A DNA stretch of 64,000 nucleotides from Chitinophagaceae bacterium (lineage in GTDB: Bacteria > Bacteroidota > Bacteroidia > Chitinophagales > UBA10324). Positions 1 through 8,023 of this stretch are shown in pieces. The notes beneath the pieces were generated by a model. It saw only the letters and a program-made list of their open reading frames with translations. It searched no databases and was not told the origin of the DNA. Within the stretch, counting starts at the first letter, position 1. Each line of letters begins with the position of its first letter. The stretch is from positions 1 through 64,000 of the forward strand of contig JADJAG010000008.1 in the NCBI GenBank assembly GCA_016704325.1. Reading direction: 5' to 3'. Position numbers and translations under genes: made by a program.

Positions 1-2
1 CA

Positions 3-215
3 ACAAATGTTTGTGCCTTGTATCAAAGGGACATATTTCCTCTCAAAATCAAAGTTGCTGAAAAGGAGATTCAAGAAAGGATTATTTCCGAAATCGAAAG
101 CCGCCTGAGTGTGTGCGATAAATTAGAAACAACCATTGAAGAAAATTTAAAAAAGGCAGAGGCATTGAGGCAAAGTATTTTGAAGAAGGCGTTTGAGGGA
201 AAGCTAATCACTTAA
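3..215 (+). CDS. hsdS: Type I restriction specificity subunit HsdS, C-terminal end (partial)
   Basis: Only the last ~70 residues are in the window; the frame is open to the left edge. The sequence ends in the long helix typical of HsdS proteins: an ISEIESRLSVCDKLE stretch followed by AEALRQSILKKAFEGKL. This helix separates the two target-recognition domains and docks the methylase subunits. The protein would give DNA sequence specificity to a type I restriction-modification complex. Oddly, an hsdM lies 2.3 kb downstream, whereas hsdS normally follows hsdM directly, so either this belongs to a system left of the window or the locus is rearranged. A TTG at 18 is internal, not a start. Confidence 0.8.
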   Translation, partial: TNVCALYQRDIFPLKIKVAEKEIQERIISEIESRLSVCDKLETTIEENLKKAEALRQSILKKAFEGKLIT

Positions 216-226
216 AATAGACAATA

Positions 227-854
227 TGAAACCAGAAACGGAGATTGCAATGGAATTACACGAAAAATTTGGAGAAGGAGTTTTACCGATTACACCTTTC
301 CAAAACCATCCGCAAAGATATTTCAAAAATCAAAGCGATTTATCTTGGATGCGATCCAAGCAATAGTCATTCGCACACATTGCCATATGTTTTTGCTTAG
401 AAAGTGGATTCTTATTTTTTAAAAAGTTTCTAAAAGATCATGAAAGCAATCTGAATCAGGTTGGTCTGAGTTGGGAGACTGTTTATGTGCAAAATCTTTG
501 TCAAAATTACTTCAAGAAAGAAACAGCTGACAACTGGAAGCTTTGGAAGGAAGTTGCCAAATGGTGGATTCCAATACTGAAAGATGAGTTGAAACAGTTT
601 GATTCATCCATTCCAGTTATGTTGACGTCAGCTTATTTATATAAAGTTCTGAAGAATGGTGATAAGTTTAAACCGATGGATTAACTATGAATGCACTCAG
701 CCTATACCAGTCCCGGCTGAAGAGAGTAAAATTAGAAAGACCTCTGATTCCTTTTTACAGAAACCGTCGGAAGGTGAATTATCATTTAACAAATCCGAAA
801 TGGATTGCATACAAAGAAAGAATTCAAAATATCTGCAATCTTCAACAATCCTGA
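227..854 (+). pseudogene. Uracil-DNA-glycosylase-like protein, broken by several frameshifts
   Basis: Starting at ATG 227, a protein can be followed only by changing frame near 300, 400, 680 and 730, ending at TGA 852-854. The pieces in order are HEKFGEGVLPITPF, then KAIYLGCDPSNSHSHTLPYV, then a long central piece with QNLCQNYFKKETADNW, then ECTQPIPVPAEE, then RPLIPFYRNRRK and LTNPKWIAYKERI. The LGCDPS segment resembles motif A of the uracil-DNA glycosylase superfamily, so a base-excision or modified-base role is possible; this is recognition from memory, not a search. Intact length would be about 209 codons. The breaks are either sequencing indels or real decay. It sits between the hsdS end and an HNH gene. 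Confidence 0.5.
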
Positions 855-919
855 TATTAAAAATGGTGAATCCATTTGAGAATAATTAATCACATAAGGT
901 AAACCAAAATTGGTCTAGA

Positions 920-1327
920 ATGGAAACTAAAGAACTTGAAAGGATTTTTAAAAGCAAACAACAGAAAAAGAATAAAAAAGACAAAATAATACCTGGCTTA
1001 GTAACAACTAAATTTGAACATTTCGAAAAATGGTTTGACGAAAAGGAATTTCAAAAGGGTTGTTATTACTGCGGCACAACTAGTGAAAGAAGTCATGAAT
1101 TATATGAAATGCAACGAAATGGTCTAAGACCGGATGGAACAAGAGGTGGTAAAAGAGGTAAACGGTTAGAACTGGATAGAAGAGATCCATTTCAACCTTA
1201 TGACAATTTGGATAATGTTGTTTGGTGTTGCTATTGGTGCAACAACTCAAAGTCTAATTTTTTTACTGAGGAAGAATTTCAACCTATTGCTATCGCAATT
1301 GGTGATGCATTAAAAAAAATAAAGTGA
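920..1327 (+). CDS. HNH-type endonuclease-like protein
   Basis: A 135-residue basic protein. It has a zinc-knuckle pair, C48xxC51 (CYYCG) and C104xxC107 (CCYWCNNSKS), around the segment LELDRRDP (residues 83-90) that occupies the place of the first HNH catalytic strand, and NLDNVVWCC leading into the second knuckle. This is the usual layout of small Cys4 HNH nucleases. It is probably a DNA nuclease of the restriction locus. The stop codon abuts the ATG of the next gene at 1327, so the two are likely co-transcribed and coupled. The usual catalytic His is not obvious, so activity is uncertain. Confidence 0.6.
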   Translation: METKELERIFKSKQQKKNKKDKIIPGLVTTKFEHFEKWFDEKEFQKGCYYCGTTSERSHELYEMQRNGLRPDGTRGGKRGKRLELDRRDPFQPYDNLDNVVWCCYWCNNSKSNFFTEEEFQPIAIAIGDALKKIK

Positions 1328-1560
1328 TGGACTTTTCAGAGGCATGGACGGAGATAAGAAAAAAGGCTATGAAATATTTGCGGTCAGGTGAGGCGTTACC
1401 GACCATTTCGAGAGGTACCAAAAATAAAATTGTGGAGGTAACGAACGAATATATTCGGAGAAAATCTGAAGGTGACAGAACGGGTTCAGCGGATAAAGTG
1501 CGAAAAGCAGACTGCTCGAAGATTTTATGTTGTGGGCTCAAGTTACGGCGGACAATCTGA
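1327..1560 (+). CDS. N-terminal piece of the candidate restriction endonuclease (frameshifted)
   Basis: Begins at ATG 1327, directly on the HNH stop, and encodes a basic helical segment (EAWTEIRKKAMKYLRSGEAL) before running out of frame. The next frame, open from about 1472, continues smoothly with IKCEKQTARRFYVVGSS. A single-base indel near 1465-1475 would join them into one protein of about 388 residues. Alternatively these are two overlapping genes. I favour one gene because the piece has no plausible C-terminus of its own. Confidence 0.45.
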   Translation: MDFSEAWTEIRKKAMKYLRSGEALPTISRGTKNKIVEVTNEYIRRKSEGDRTGSADKVRKADCSKILCCGLKLRRTI

Positions 1561-2491
1561 TGCTGGTTCACAAAATGTTTTTCAAATTATGTTGAATAAA
1601 GGAGCCATATCAGTAGGCTTTTTATGGGATCACGATTTGAATTCATTGGTGGGTAAGCCTAAAGAAGATATTGTTAGCTTCGTTGATCAATTCCGTGGTA
1701 AGATTCAAGAATACGATTGGAAAGCAGCACGAGAGACATTACCAAAATTTTTGAATCTACATCCGGGTGATTTGATTGTGATTAAATCTCATGGGCGTAG
1801 TAATCATTTGACAATAATTGCTTACGCGGTAGTAGAAGAAAGAAATGGAATAATATATAGGCATGATGATGAAGATTTACCCTATGGACTTGGTCATTTA
1901 ATTAACGTTCGATTCTTAGAGACAGATTTAAAGAATGATACGGGATATACACTAATGCGAACAATCCATGAGGTTGATTCTTCCAATCCATACTTTAACA
2001 AAATTTTTGGAACATGGTCTCAATTGACCATCAGCCAATTGGAAGATGGTGAAGTTGGAAATCAAGACAATGATATTGATGATGAGAATATATCTGATAA
2101 AGACACATCAACCTATGTCCGTAAATCATCCGGTGACCAAGTGGTAACTCAAATTCATAATGTAATTCAAAATAAATTTCACCGGTTTTTGAAAAAGAAA
2201 TTTCCAAAAGACAAAATCAAAAAGGAATACAAGGGAATGGTTGATATAAGGAGAGAAAATGAGAAAGAAATTTTCTATTACGAAGTGAAACCTTTTAATA
2301 AATCTTATAGCTGTATAAGTGCTGCAATTGGTCAATTGATCGAGTATAGTCATTTGTTTCCTGTGAAAAAGAAATTGAAACTTGTGATAGTTGGACAACC
2401 ATCATTGGATACTGAAAGTTTAAACTACCTTAACTATATAAAGAGTTTCTTGCAACTTCCAATTGAATATCTTGATTTTAAAGCACTGTAA
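1472..2491 (+). CDS. Candidate restriction endonuclease: possible EVE/PUA-like sensor plus PD-(D/E)XK nuclease
   Basis: 339 residues from a GTG that may be internal (see the upstream piece). Residues ~30-165 contain a repeated pattern of short beta-strands with HPGDLIVIKS, LTIIAYAVVEER and IIYRHDDEDLPYGLGH, reminiscent of EVE/PUA-type modified-base readers; this is an inference. The C-terminal ~120 residues carry a clear PD-(D/E)XK nuclease signature: VDI, then YYEVK 13 residues later, then a downstream QLIEYSH helix (the QxxxY motif). Together this would suit a modification-dependent (type IV-like) restriction enzyme. It lies between an HNH gene and hsdM on the same strand, 25 bp before hsdM. 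Confidence 0.5.
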   Translation: MTERVQRIKCEKQTARRFYVVGSSYGGQSDAGSQNVFQIMLNKGAISVGFLWDHDLNSLVGKPKEDIVSFVDQFRGKIQEYDWKAARETLPKFLNLHPGDLIVIKSHGRSNHLTIIAYAVVEERNGIIYRHDDEDLPYGLGHLINVRFLETDLKNDTGYTLMRTIHEVDSSNPYFNKIFGTWSQLTISQLEDGEVGNQDNDIDDENISDKDTSTYVRKSSGDQVVTQIHNVIQNKFHRFLKKKFPKDKIKKEYKGMVDIRRENEKEIFYYEVKPFNKSYSCISAAIGQLIEYSHLFPVKKKLKLVIVGQPSLDTESLNYLNYIKSFLQLPIEYLDFKAL

Positions 2492-2516
2492 TTAGAATGA
2501 AAAACACTAATTTATA

Positions 2517-3065
2517 ATGGACAATACTTCCTCCATCATCTCCAAAGTCTGGTCCTTCTGCAACACACTACGTGATGATGGTGTTGGCTACGGAGATTAC
2601 CTTGAACAATTAACCTACCTCCTATTCCTGAAAATGGCGGATGAGTTTTCAAAGCCACCGCATAACCGGAAACTGCCGATCCCCAATGAATACAAATGGG
2701 AAACATTAACGGCAAAAAAAGGTGATCGGCTGGAAGTTCATTATAACGCCTTGCTTCGGGAACTAGGAAAAGAAAAAGGAATACTCGGGCAAATCTTTAC
2801 CAAGAGTCAAAACAAGATTCAGGATCCTGCGAAATTGTTTAAGTTGATCGAGATGATTGATAAGGAACAATGGAGCACAATGGGTGCAGATGTGAAGGGT
2901 CAGATTTATGAAGGCTTGCTGGAAAAGAATGCAGAAGATACCAAGAGCGGTGCAGGACAGTACTTTACACCACGCGCATTAATTAAGGTAATGGTGGAAT
3001 GCCTGCAACCGGAACCCAATAAAACCATTGCTGACCGGCATGTGGTACGGGTGGTTTCTTCCTGA
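2517..3065 (+). pseudogene. hsdM: Type I DNA methyltransferase HsdM, N-terminal part
   Basis: ATG 2517 opens a typical HsdM: an N-terminal helical domain (VWSFCNTLRDDGVGYGDYLE, LTYLLFLKMADE) and the start of the N6-adenine methylase domain (KSGAGQYFTPRALI). The frame fails at about 3034, where GACCGGCATGT should be GACCCGGCATGT; restoring one C gives DPACGTGGFF, the AdoMet-binding motif I. HsdM methylates adenine in the HsdS target on hemimethylated DNA. The rest of the gene continues in the next entry. As written the gene is broken, but the break is a loss in a C homopolymer and may be a consensus error. Confidence 0.75.
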
Positions 3066-4004
3066 GGGCTTATGATTTTATTGTTGAGCACCATGAGTTA
3101 GACAGATCGCAGAAGCAGTTTCTGAAATACAAAACCTTTTTCGGCAATGAGATAGTTGCCAACACCCGCCGTTTGTGTCGGATGAATTTATTCCTGCACA
3201 ACATCGGCGACATAGACAGTGAACACACACTTATTTCAGCCAATGATTCATTGGTTGCCGACGATGGAAAACGGTATGATTATGTGCTCACCAACCCACC
3301 CTTCGGTAAAAAGAGCAGCATGACCTTTACCAACGAAGAAGGCGAACAGGAAAAAGAAGAACTCACCTACAACCGCCAGGATTTCTGGGCCACCACCAGC
3401 AACAAGCAATTGAATTTTGTACAGCATATCAAAACCATGCTGAACACAACCGGGAAAGCGGCTGTAGTATTGCCTGACAATGTTTTGTTTGAAGGTGGTG
3501 CAGGAGAAACCGTCCGTAAGAAATTACTCGACGCAGTTGATCTTCATACCATTCTTCGCCTGCCCACTGGCATTTTCTATGCCCAGGGAGTAAAAGCCAA
3601 TGTGATCTTCTTCGATGCCCAACCCGCAGCCAAAAACCCATGGAAAAAAGAAATCTGGTTCTATGATTACCGAACCAACATTTATCATACACTTAAGAAA
3701 AGCACTATAAAAGGCAGAAGACCTGAAAGAATTTATTGAGTGCTACCACCCTTCCAACCGCCACAAACGCAAAGAAACTTTTTGATGCAGAAAAGAATCC
3801 CGAAGGCCGTTGGCGGAAATATACCTATGAAGAAATCATCAGTCGGGATAAGACTTCCTCGATATAACCTGGCTGAAAGATAAGTCACTTGCTGATTTGG
3901 ATAATTTACCTGATCCGGATATATTAGCTGTGGAGATTGTGGAGAATCTGGAAGCGGGGTTGGAGAGTTTTAGGGCGATAATTAAGGAGTTGAAAAATGA
4001 GTAA
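3036..4004 (+). pseudogene. hsdM: Type I DNA methyltransferase HsdM, remainder, with three more frameshifts
   Basis: Continues from motif I. Visible are FFGNEIVANTRR, YDYVLTNPPFGKKSS (the catalytic NPPF motif of N6-adenine methylases), KAAVVLPDNVLFEGGAGE and IFYAQGVKANVIFF. The frame breaks near 3706 (one A too many), 3783 (one T too many) and 3857 (one C missing). With these corrected it reads through AEDLKEFIECYHPSNR, WLKDKSLADLDNLPDPD and ends RAIIKELKNE at TAA 4002-4004. All breaks are in homopolymers. An ATG at 3997 overlaps the stop as hsdS starts often do, but the frame ends after ~26 codons, so the expected hsdS is missing. Confidence 0.7.
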
Positions 4005-5413
4005 GCCAAAAACTCAAAGAAACGCCCTCTCGCTATTAGCTTCAACCTTCCTATCTCATTTAATATCGCAATCGTGATAAAGGAAGACCCTCCAGAAAAA
4101 AGATAATCTCCCAAAGCTCGTATCACCTGTATCGATTCCTGTCTAAATTCATCGTTCGAAATGGTATTCCTTTGCATTAATCCACCCACCCATTGTTTTA
4201 CTGATACGATACCTCTTTCTTGAATATCGTTTTGAGCATCCGTTTCGCCATATTCTTTTGCTCTCAATAAAATACCCGATAAGCGCGGATCAACAACATT
4301 ACTCGAAAATACTATAGCAAGATAACCCTGGGCATATAAATTACATAATCGATGCCGGGTACCTTCACTTCGGATTTCACGCAACCCTCGTAAGAATACA
4401 TAAGTTGTAATAGCAGTTAATCCGATAGCAACAACTAATATAGCCAATCGTGCTAAGAATGCTGCTGATATGGCTGCTACCCCCCTAAGTGCTAAACTTC
4501 TCAATTGAATTAAAAGCGTTCGTCCCCATCTTCTTAAAGCTTCTAATGTTAAACCAATTCTAACTCTCACCCGAAAGTTGGTCGATTCAATTCTTACCCT
4601 ATATCGATTAACAGGTTGATGCAACGGAAAAAACCATTCAAAGCGAATAAAATAATCCGGTAAATCTCCAGTATCAAAAGCAACCTGAAAAGAATCAGTT
4701 CCAATACTGGCACCGAAGGCATGTTTTAATCTTCCGAATATATCAGGAGGGTATATTTCCCACAGTCGTGTTGTGTGATACAATCTAAATCTTATAGCCT
4801 CTGAAATTTCGAATTCTACTTGTTCACGAAAACTAAGTCTTACACTTAAGTCCCGAGAATTTGATGTTGCCTCTCTTCCTGCTACTTCTAATCTTAAATT
4901 ATTGGTTTCTGCTGATGCCGGGATAGTTGGATCAATAGATACATTTATAATACCCCCACCTGAGAATGCTGCTTTGAAACCACCTCTTTCAAATCTTGTA
5001 ACAGGAATATCAATATCAATCGTGAATGCATCATTGGTAGGAGATTGTCGAATTGGATGAATATCTCTTCTTTCAACAGATCCCTCACCTAATTCAAGAC
5101 GCATTTCTACTCCTCTCGCTTGCACAAGTTCCAGTGGCACCGAGAAATCAATTCGAACTATTCTCCGTTGGTTCGAAATGAAATTAGCATTGATGCTTAC
5201 TCTTTGCCCTCTATGAGGGGCAATTAATCTCCACACAGAAGTCAAAGAAGAATTATTGGGTACTAAGGATTGCTCCCTTCGCATTGGACGACTATCAGGT
5301 CCCAATGATCTTGATTTAACAAAAAGATGAACTTGATGCATTATTTCATTCTCAAATTCGATATAGCTTTGAGGAACAATAACGGTCAAAGTTCTACTCC
5401 TTTCAAGTGGCAA
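3839..5413 (-). CDS. Unrecognised protein with beta-rich N-terminal region and one membrane segment
   Basis: Reads 524 residues, but both ends are doubtful. The likely start is ATG 5478, six bases after the previous gene's stop; a frameshift near 5420 separates it from this frame, and the first in-frame start here is only a TTG. The last ~55 residues run antisense to hsdM and are probably artefactual: a one-base shift near 4040 would give a stop at about 4014, before hsdM begins. Residues ~1-290 are beta-strand rich with many Arg/Glu pairs. A hydrophobic stretch (RLAILVVAIGLTAITTYVF, about residues 335-355) could cross a membrane. I do not recognise the family. Third gene of the minus-strand cassette. 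Confidence 0.5.
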   Translation of the reverse strand: MPLERSRTLTVIVPQSYIEFENEIMHQVHLFVKSRSLGPDSRPMRREQSLVPNNSSLTSVWRLIAPHRGQRVSINANFISNQRRIVRIDFSVPLELVQARGVEMRLELGEGSVERRDIHPIRQSPTNDAFTIDIDIPVTRFERGGFKAAFSGGGIINVSIDPTIPASAETNNLRLEVAGREATSNSRDLSVRLSFREQVEFEISEAIRFRLYHTTRLWEIYPPDIFGRLKHAFGASIGTDSFQVAFDTGDLPDYFIRFEWFFPLHQPVNRYRVRIESTNFRVRVRIGLTLEALRRWGRTLLIQLRSLALRGVAAISAAFLARLAILVVAIGLTAITTYVFLRGLREIRSEGTRHRLCNLYAQGYLAIVFSSNVVDPRLSGILLRAKEYGETDAQNDIQERGIVSVKQWVGGLMQRNTISNDEFRQESIQVIRALGDYLFSGGSSFITIAILNEIGRLKLIARGRFFEFLAYSFFNSLIIALKLSNPASRFSTISTANISGSGKLSKSASDLSFSQVISRKSYPD

Positions 5414-5481
5414 AGAAGTTCCGGTAATTCCTCTTTCGGACTCCTTATTCTACTACTTCCATTACCATCCTGACACATTAG

Positions 5482-5697
5482 TTATTCTGTTGGATTTACT
5501 GTGAAGTTGTCTATACCATCGACGACAATCTTCTTATCAATATCCGGATCTTCCAGATTTTGATTGAGAAGTCGTGAAGCGAGCCTTAGGTTTTCCAATT
5601 CTGCGCGACGGGCTTCTGCTTGCGCTTTCTTTACATCTATCGCCCGGTGTGCAAGTTTGAAATCTTCCAATACAGGATGAGCTCGGCAACGCTTCAA
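5482..5697 (-). pseudogene. C-terminal piece of the unrecognised ~847-codon protein
   Basis: About 70 residues ending DNFTVNPTE at TAA 5482-5484. It begins in frame at HPVLEDFKLAHRAI and contains a charged helix (KKAQAEARRAELENLRLASR) likely to form a coiled coil. It continues the piece at 5537-6100: joining LFIEALP to HPVLEDFK needs one inserted base or two deleted bases near 5690. The next minus-strand gene starts six bases beyond the stop, so the two are probably one operon. Confidence 0.5.
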
Positions 5698-6150
5698 TAA
5701 AGAGAGATTTGGTAGGTATGATTATTTCTTCATTTTGAATATATCCTGAAGTAAGATACTTCAAGTACATTTCCTCGAACTGTTTCCTGTGGGTTCTGTT
5801 AAATTCTTCCTCACCCTCAATTTCAAAAACCTCTTGTACATGGGCCTTGAAGGCTTCCACGTCAAATGCACCCTGAGTATCCGGATCACGCAATCCAATC
5901 TCTCCATCTTCTATTTGGATATACTCTTGCATCATATAAATGGTTAGAGGATTGTTCAGCTTTAACGGAAAAATTTGATAATTTCCCTTGAATCCAATAG
6001 GATTATCTATATCAGCTATTTCCATGCAGTTTATGTGTTTCGGAAGAGAGATCAGGTGGAGGTAAATGCATAGAGCCGAACCCGAAGATGAAGCATCCAT
6101 AGGAACAAATGCCGTAACCTCGATATTGAAAAAGAAAAAAATCGCTGGTC
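5537..6150 (-). pseudogene. Penultimate piece of the unrecognised ~847-codon protein
   Basis: In-frame part runs from about 6140 (FFFFFNIEVTAFVPMDASSS) through HLISLPKHINCMEIADIDN, NNPLTIYMMQEYIQIEDGE and FEEMYLKYLTSGYIQNEEI to LFIEALP, then leaves frame near 5690. The true link to the upstream piece needs one more T in a 7-T run at about 6135. No known catalytic motif is visible. The conserved-looking, low-charge segments suggest a folded domain rather than linker. The ATG at 6088 lies inside the domain and is not a natural start. Confidence 0.45.
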
Positions 6151-6210
6151 AGGCACTTCAGTATCCCATATGGCCTGCATGTAATAAAGAATATTATTTT
6201 TTATGTAGTT

Positions 6211-7017
6211 TCAGTCTGAGAATTTAGCCTGCATATTCATAAAGGATTTTAAAGCTTTCGTATAACTCTCAACCGCTTGCTGCAAAGCCAGATTATTTTG
6301 TGAAAGTTTATTTTCCAAATCACTAATGGTAGCAAGCTCGCGATCATAGGCTGCTTTTTTTTGATCTACCAGCATTTGAACTGCTTGTGTATGTTCAGTA
6401 GCTGCTGCTGCATACGTATGATTTACCAGGGATTGTTGTTCTCCTGCAAGGAGGTCTAGCGCAGCGTTCCTGTTTACGAGTGTTTCTTTCAATTGGCTCC
6501 TTGTCTCTTGCACAATACTTGTTAATATATCTAAGTTGGCCTTCAGGATATCCAAATTTAAATTATCGCCCTGAACGCCATCTACGATATAATTTAGGGC
6601 AGGTATGAAACTATCATCAAGTATAACTTTTTTCAATATCCAATCATTTTCAATGATCCATGCCTCATTGATTTGGTCTGGCGTAGGCACTTGACGTGCC
6701 ACCATGATCACAGGCGTAAGCTTCTGTATCTCCTCTGATAAAGTATACTGCCTTTGCAGCTCATAGAAGAGATAAGTGACTGTGAGTTCATCATTAGGAT
6801 TAGAAATCTCCCCTGCCATGTTCTCCTCAAATTCACTACTCGTCAGGAGATCAATATCCAGCTTATGTTCCTGCCTGTATTCTTCTGCAGCCTTTTTAAC
6901 TGCCTCCCGAAAATCTTTTTTCGTTTGAGCGGATTCACTCGCTGAGTCCGATTCAATCCCAGTGCTTACTCCCACTTTGAATACCTCAGGAATACTAAAT
7001 GAGGACTCTGCGTTCAA
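6211..7017 (-). pseudogene. Central coiled-coil piece of the unrecognised ~847-codon protein
   Basis: In frame from about 7135 (KSQQKEAEGSSSSRKF) to a TGA at 6211. It contains an acidic/helical region with NDELTVTYLFYELQRQY and AWIIENDWILKKVILDDSF, followed by ~110 residues of predicted coiled coil (DLLAGEQQSLVNH, ELATISDLENKLSQNN). The stop after NMQAKFSD looks internal: reading through it continues NYIKNNILYYMQAIWDTE, which joins naturally to the next piece, so a substitution (TGA for TGG) or an indel is suspected. The first in-frame start codon at 7017 is a TTG within the protein. Confidence 0.5.
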
Positions 7018-7111
7018 TTTAAAATTGCTTCTGTGAGTTGCCTTGTTTACGATTTCTGAATCTACCCTGGCGGTAGAATCTGAATCAAATTTTCTTGATG
7101 ATGATGAACCT

Positions 7112-8023
7112 TCAGCTTCTTTTTGCTGGCTTTTTTTTTGTCACCAGCTTTTTTGAATATTTCACAGTTTCCTTTGGTGCAAGCGGAATAGTATTAATCA
7201 AATTACCTACCTGGTAATTTCCAGGTTCCCATTTTTGGCGATAAGTAATTAATACCCCGAAATTGTATGATCCAGGAGCAAAAACTCTAAATTTATATGT
7301 TTGTCTTAATGCGGTATTTAGTTCAAGTAATATCCCTTCAATGCTATCTGTTGAAGTAGAGGAATATTTGGCCAAAAGCGAAATTGTCCAAGGTTTCCAA
7401 AGCGTGTTGATCGAATTGACAATTGTTTCCAGAGGTGGATTTGTTGATAGAAATGATTCATAAACATCAGACCAAGCTTGCAATTGAGCCATATCGCTGG
7501 GTGTTAACATTGCAAAAATTTTGTTTGTGATGGTTGGTGCAATAGCAAGAATACTTGGTGGTACTTCAGAATTGGATCCCAGTGTACCTATAGCAGAATT
7601 GATTTCATTTATAAATGTAATTAATTCTGCCTCATCCGTAGATGGTGCTTCTTCTGCTTCACCCGAGGGTGATGCTTCCGTAATTTCCTCCGGAGCAGGC
7701 AGACCTTCGTAAGTTTCCCGAAGTTCAATATATCTTTCATAAAGCCGCTGACCACCAACAAGTATCTTAGCATCAAATACCTCCTGCCATACATCTTCGA
7801 AAGCAATTTTTAAAACGCGAAAATCATGATAAGCTGTAACGTCAGAAGGACCTTTTTCAAGATTGTATGTGGTGAGGCTTTGAAATAGACTTTCCTGATT
7901 TGCACGCGCTTGAATATTATTAGCAATGGGATCTATGGGAGAATTTTGAAAAGTTAGCCCCATTTGCTCATTAATGAAATTCTGGATGCTTTCTGAAGTG
8001 CTGGGATGGATGATATCAGGCAT
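7112..8023 (-). pseudogene. N-terminal piece of the unrecognised ~847-codon protein
   Basis: I place the start at ATG 8021-8023, giving MPDIIHPSTSESIQNF; it overlaps the upstream gene's stop by a few bases, the usual sign of translational coupling. The reading frame also runs upstream to 8146 but there it is antisense-free overlap with the previous gene. The piece ends GVLITYRQKWEPGNYQVGNL, then KLVTKK and a frameshift: a 9-A run (7132-7140) should be 8 A. An acidic, proline-rich linker (TEASPSGEAEEAPSTDEAE) sits mid-way. Together with the next three pieces it makes one protein of about 847 codons with no domain I can name. Confidence 0.55.

Noticed and set aside
6211..7017. In-frame TGA at 6211 as selenocysteine or a natural stop
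   Set aside because: Similar-looking sequence continues after it and neighbouring breaks are indels; no SECIS-like hairpin is evident. A sequence error or nonsense mutation is simpler.
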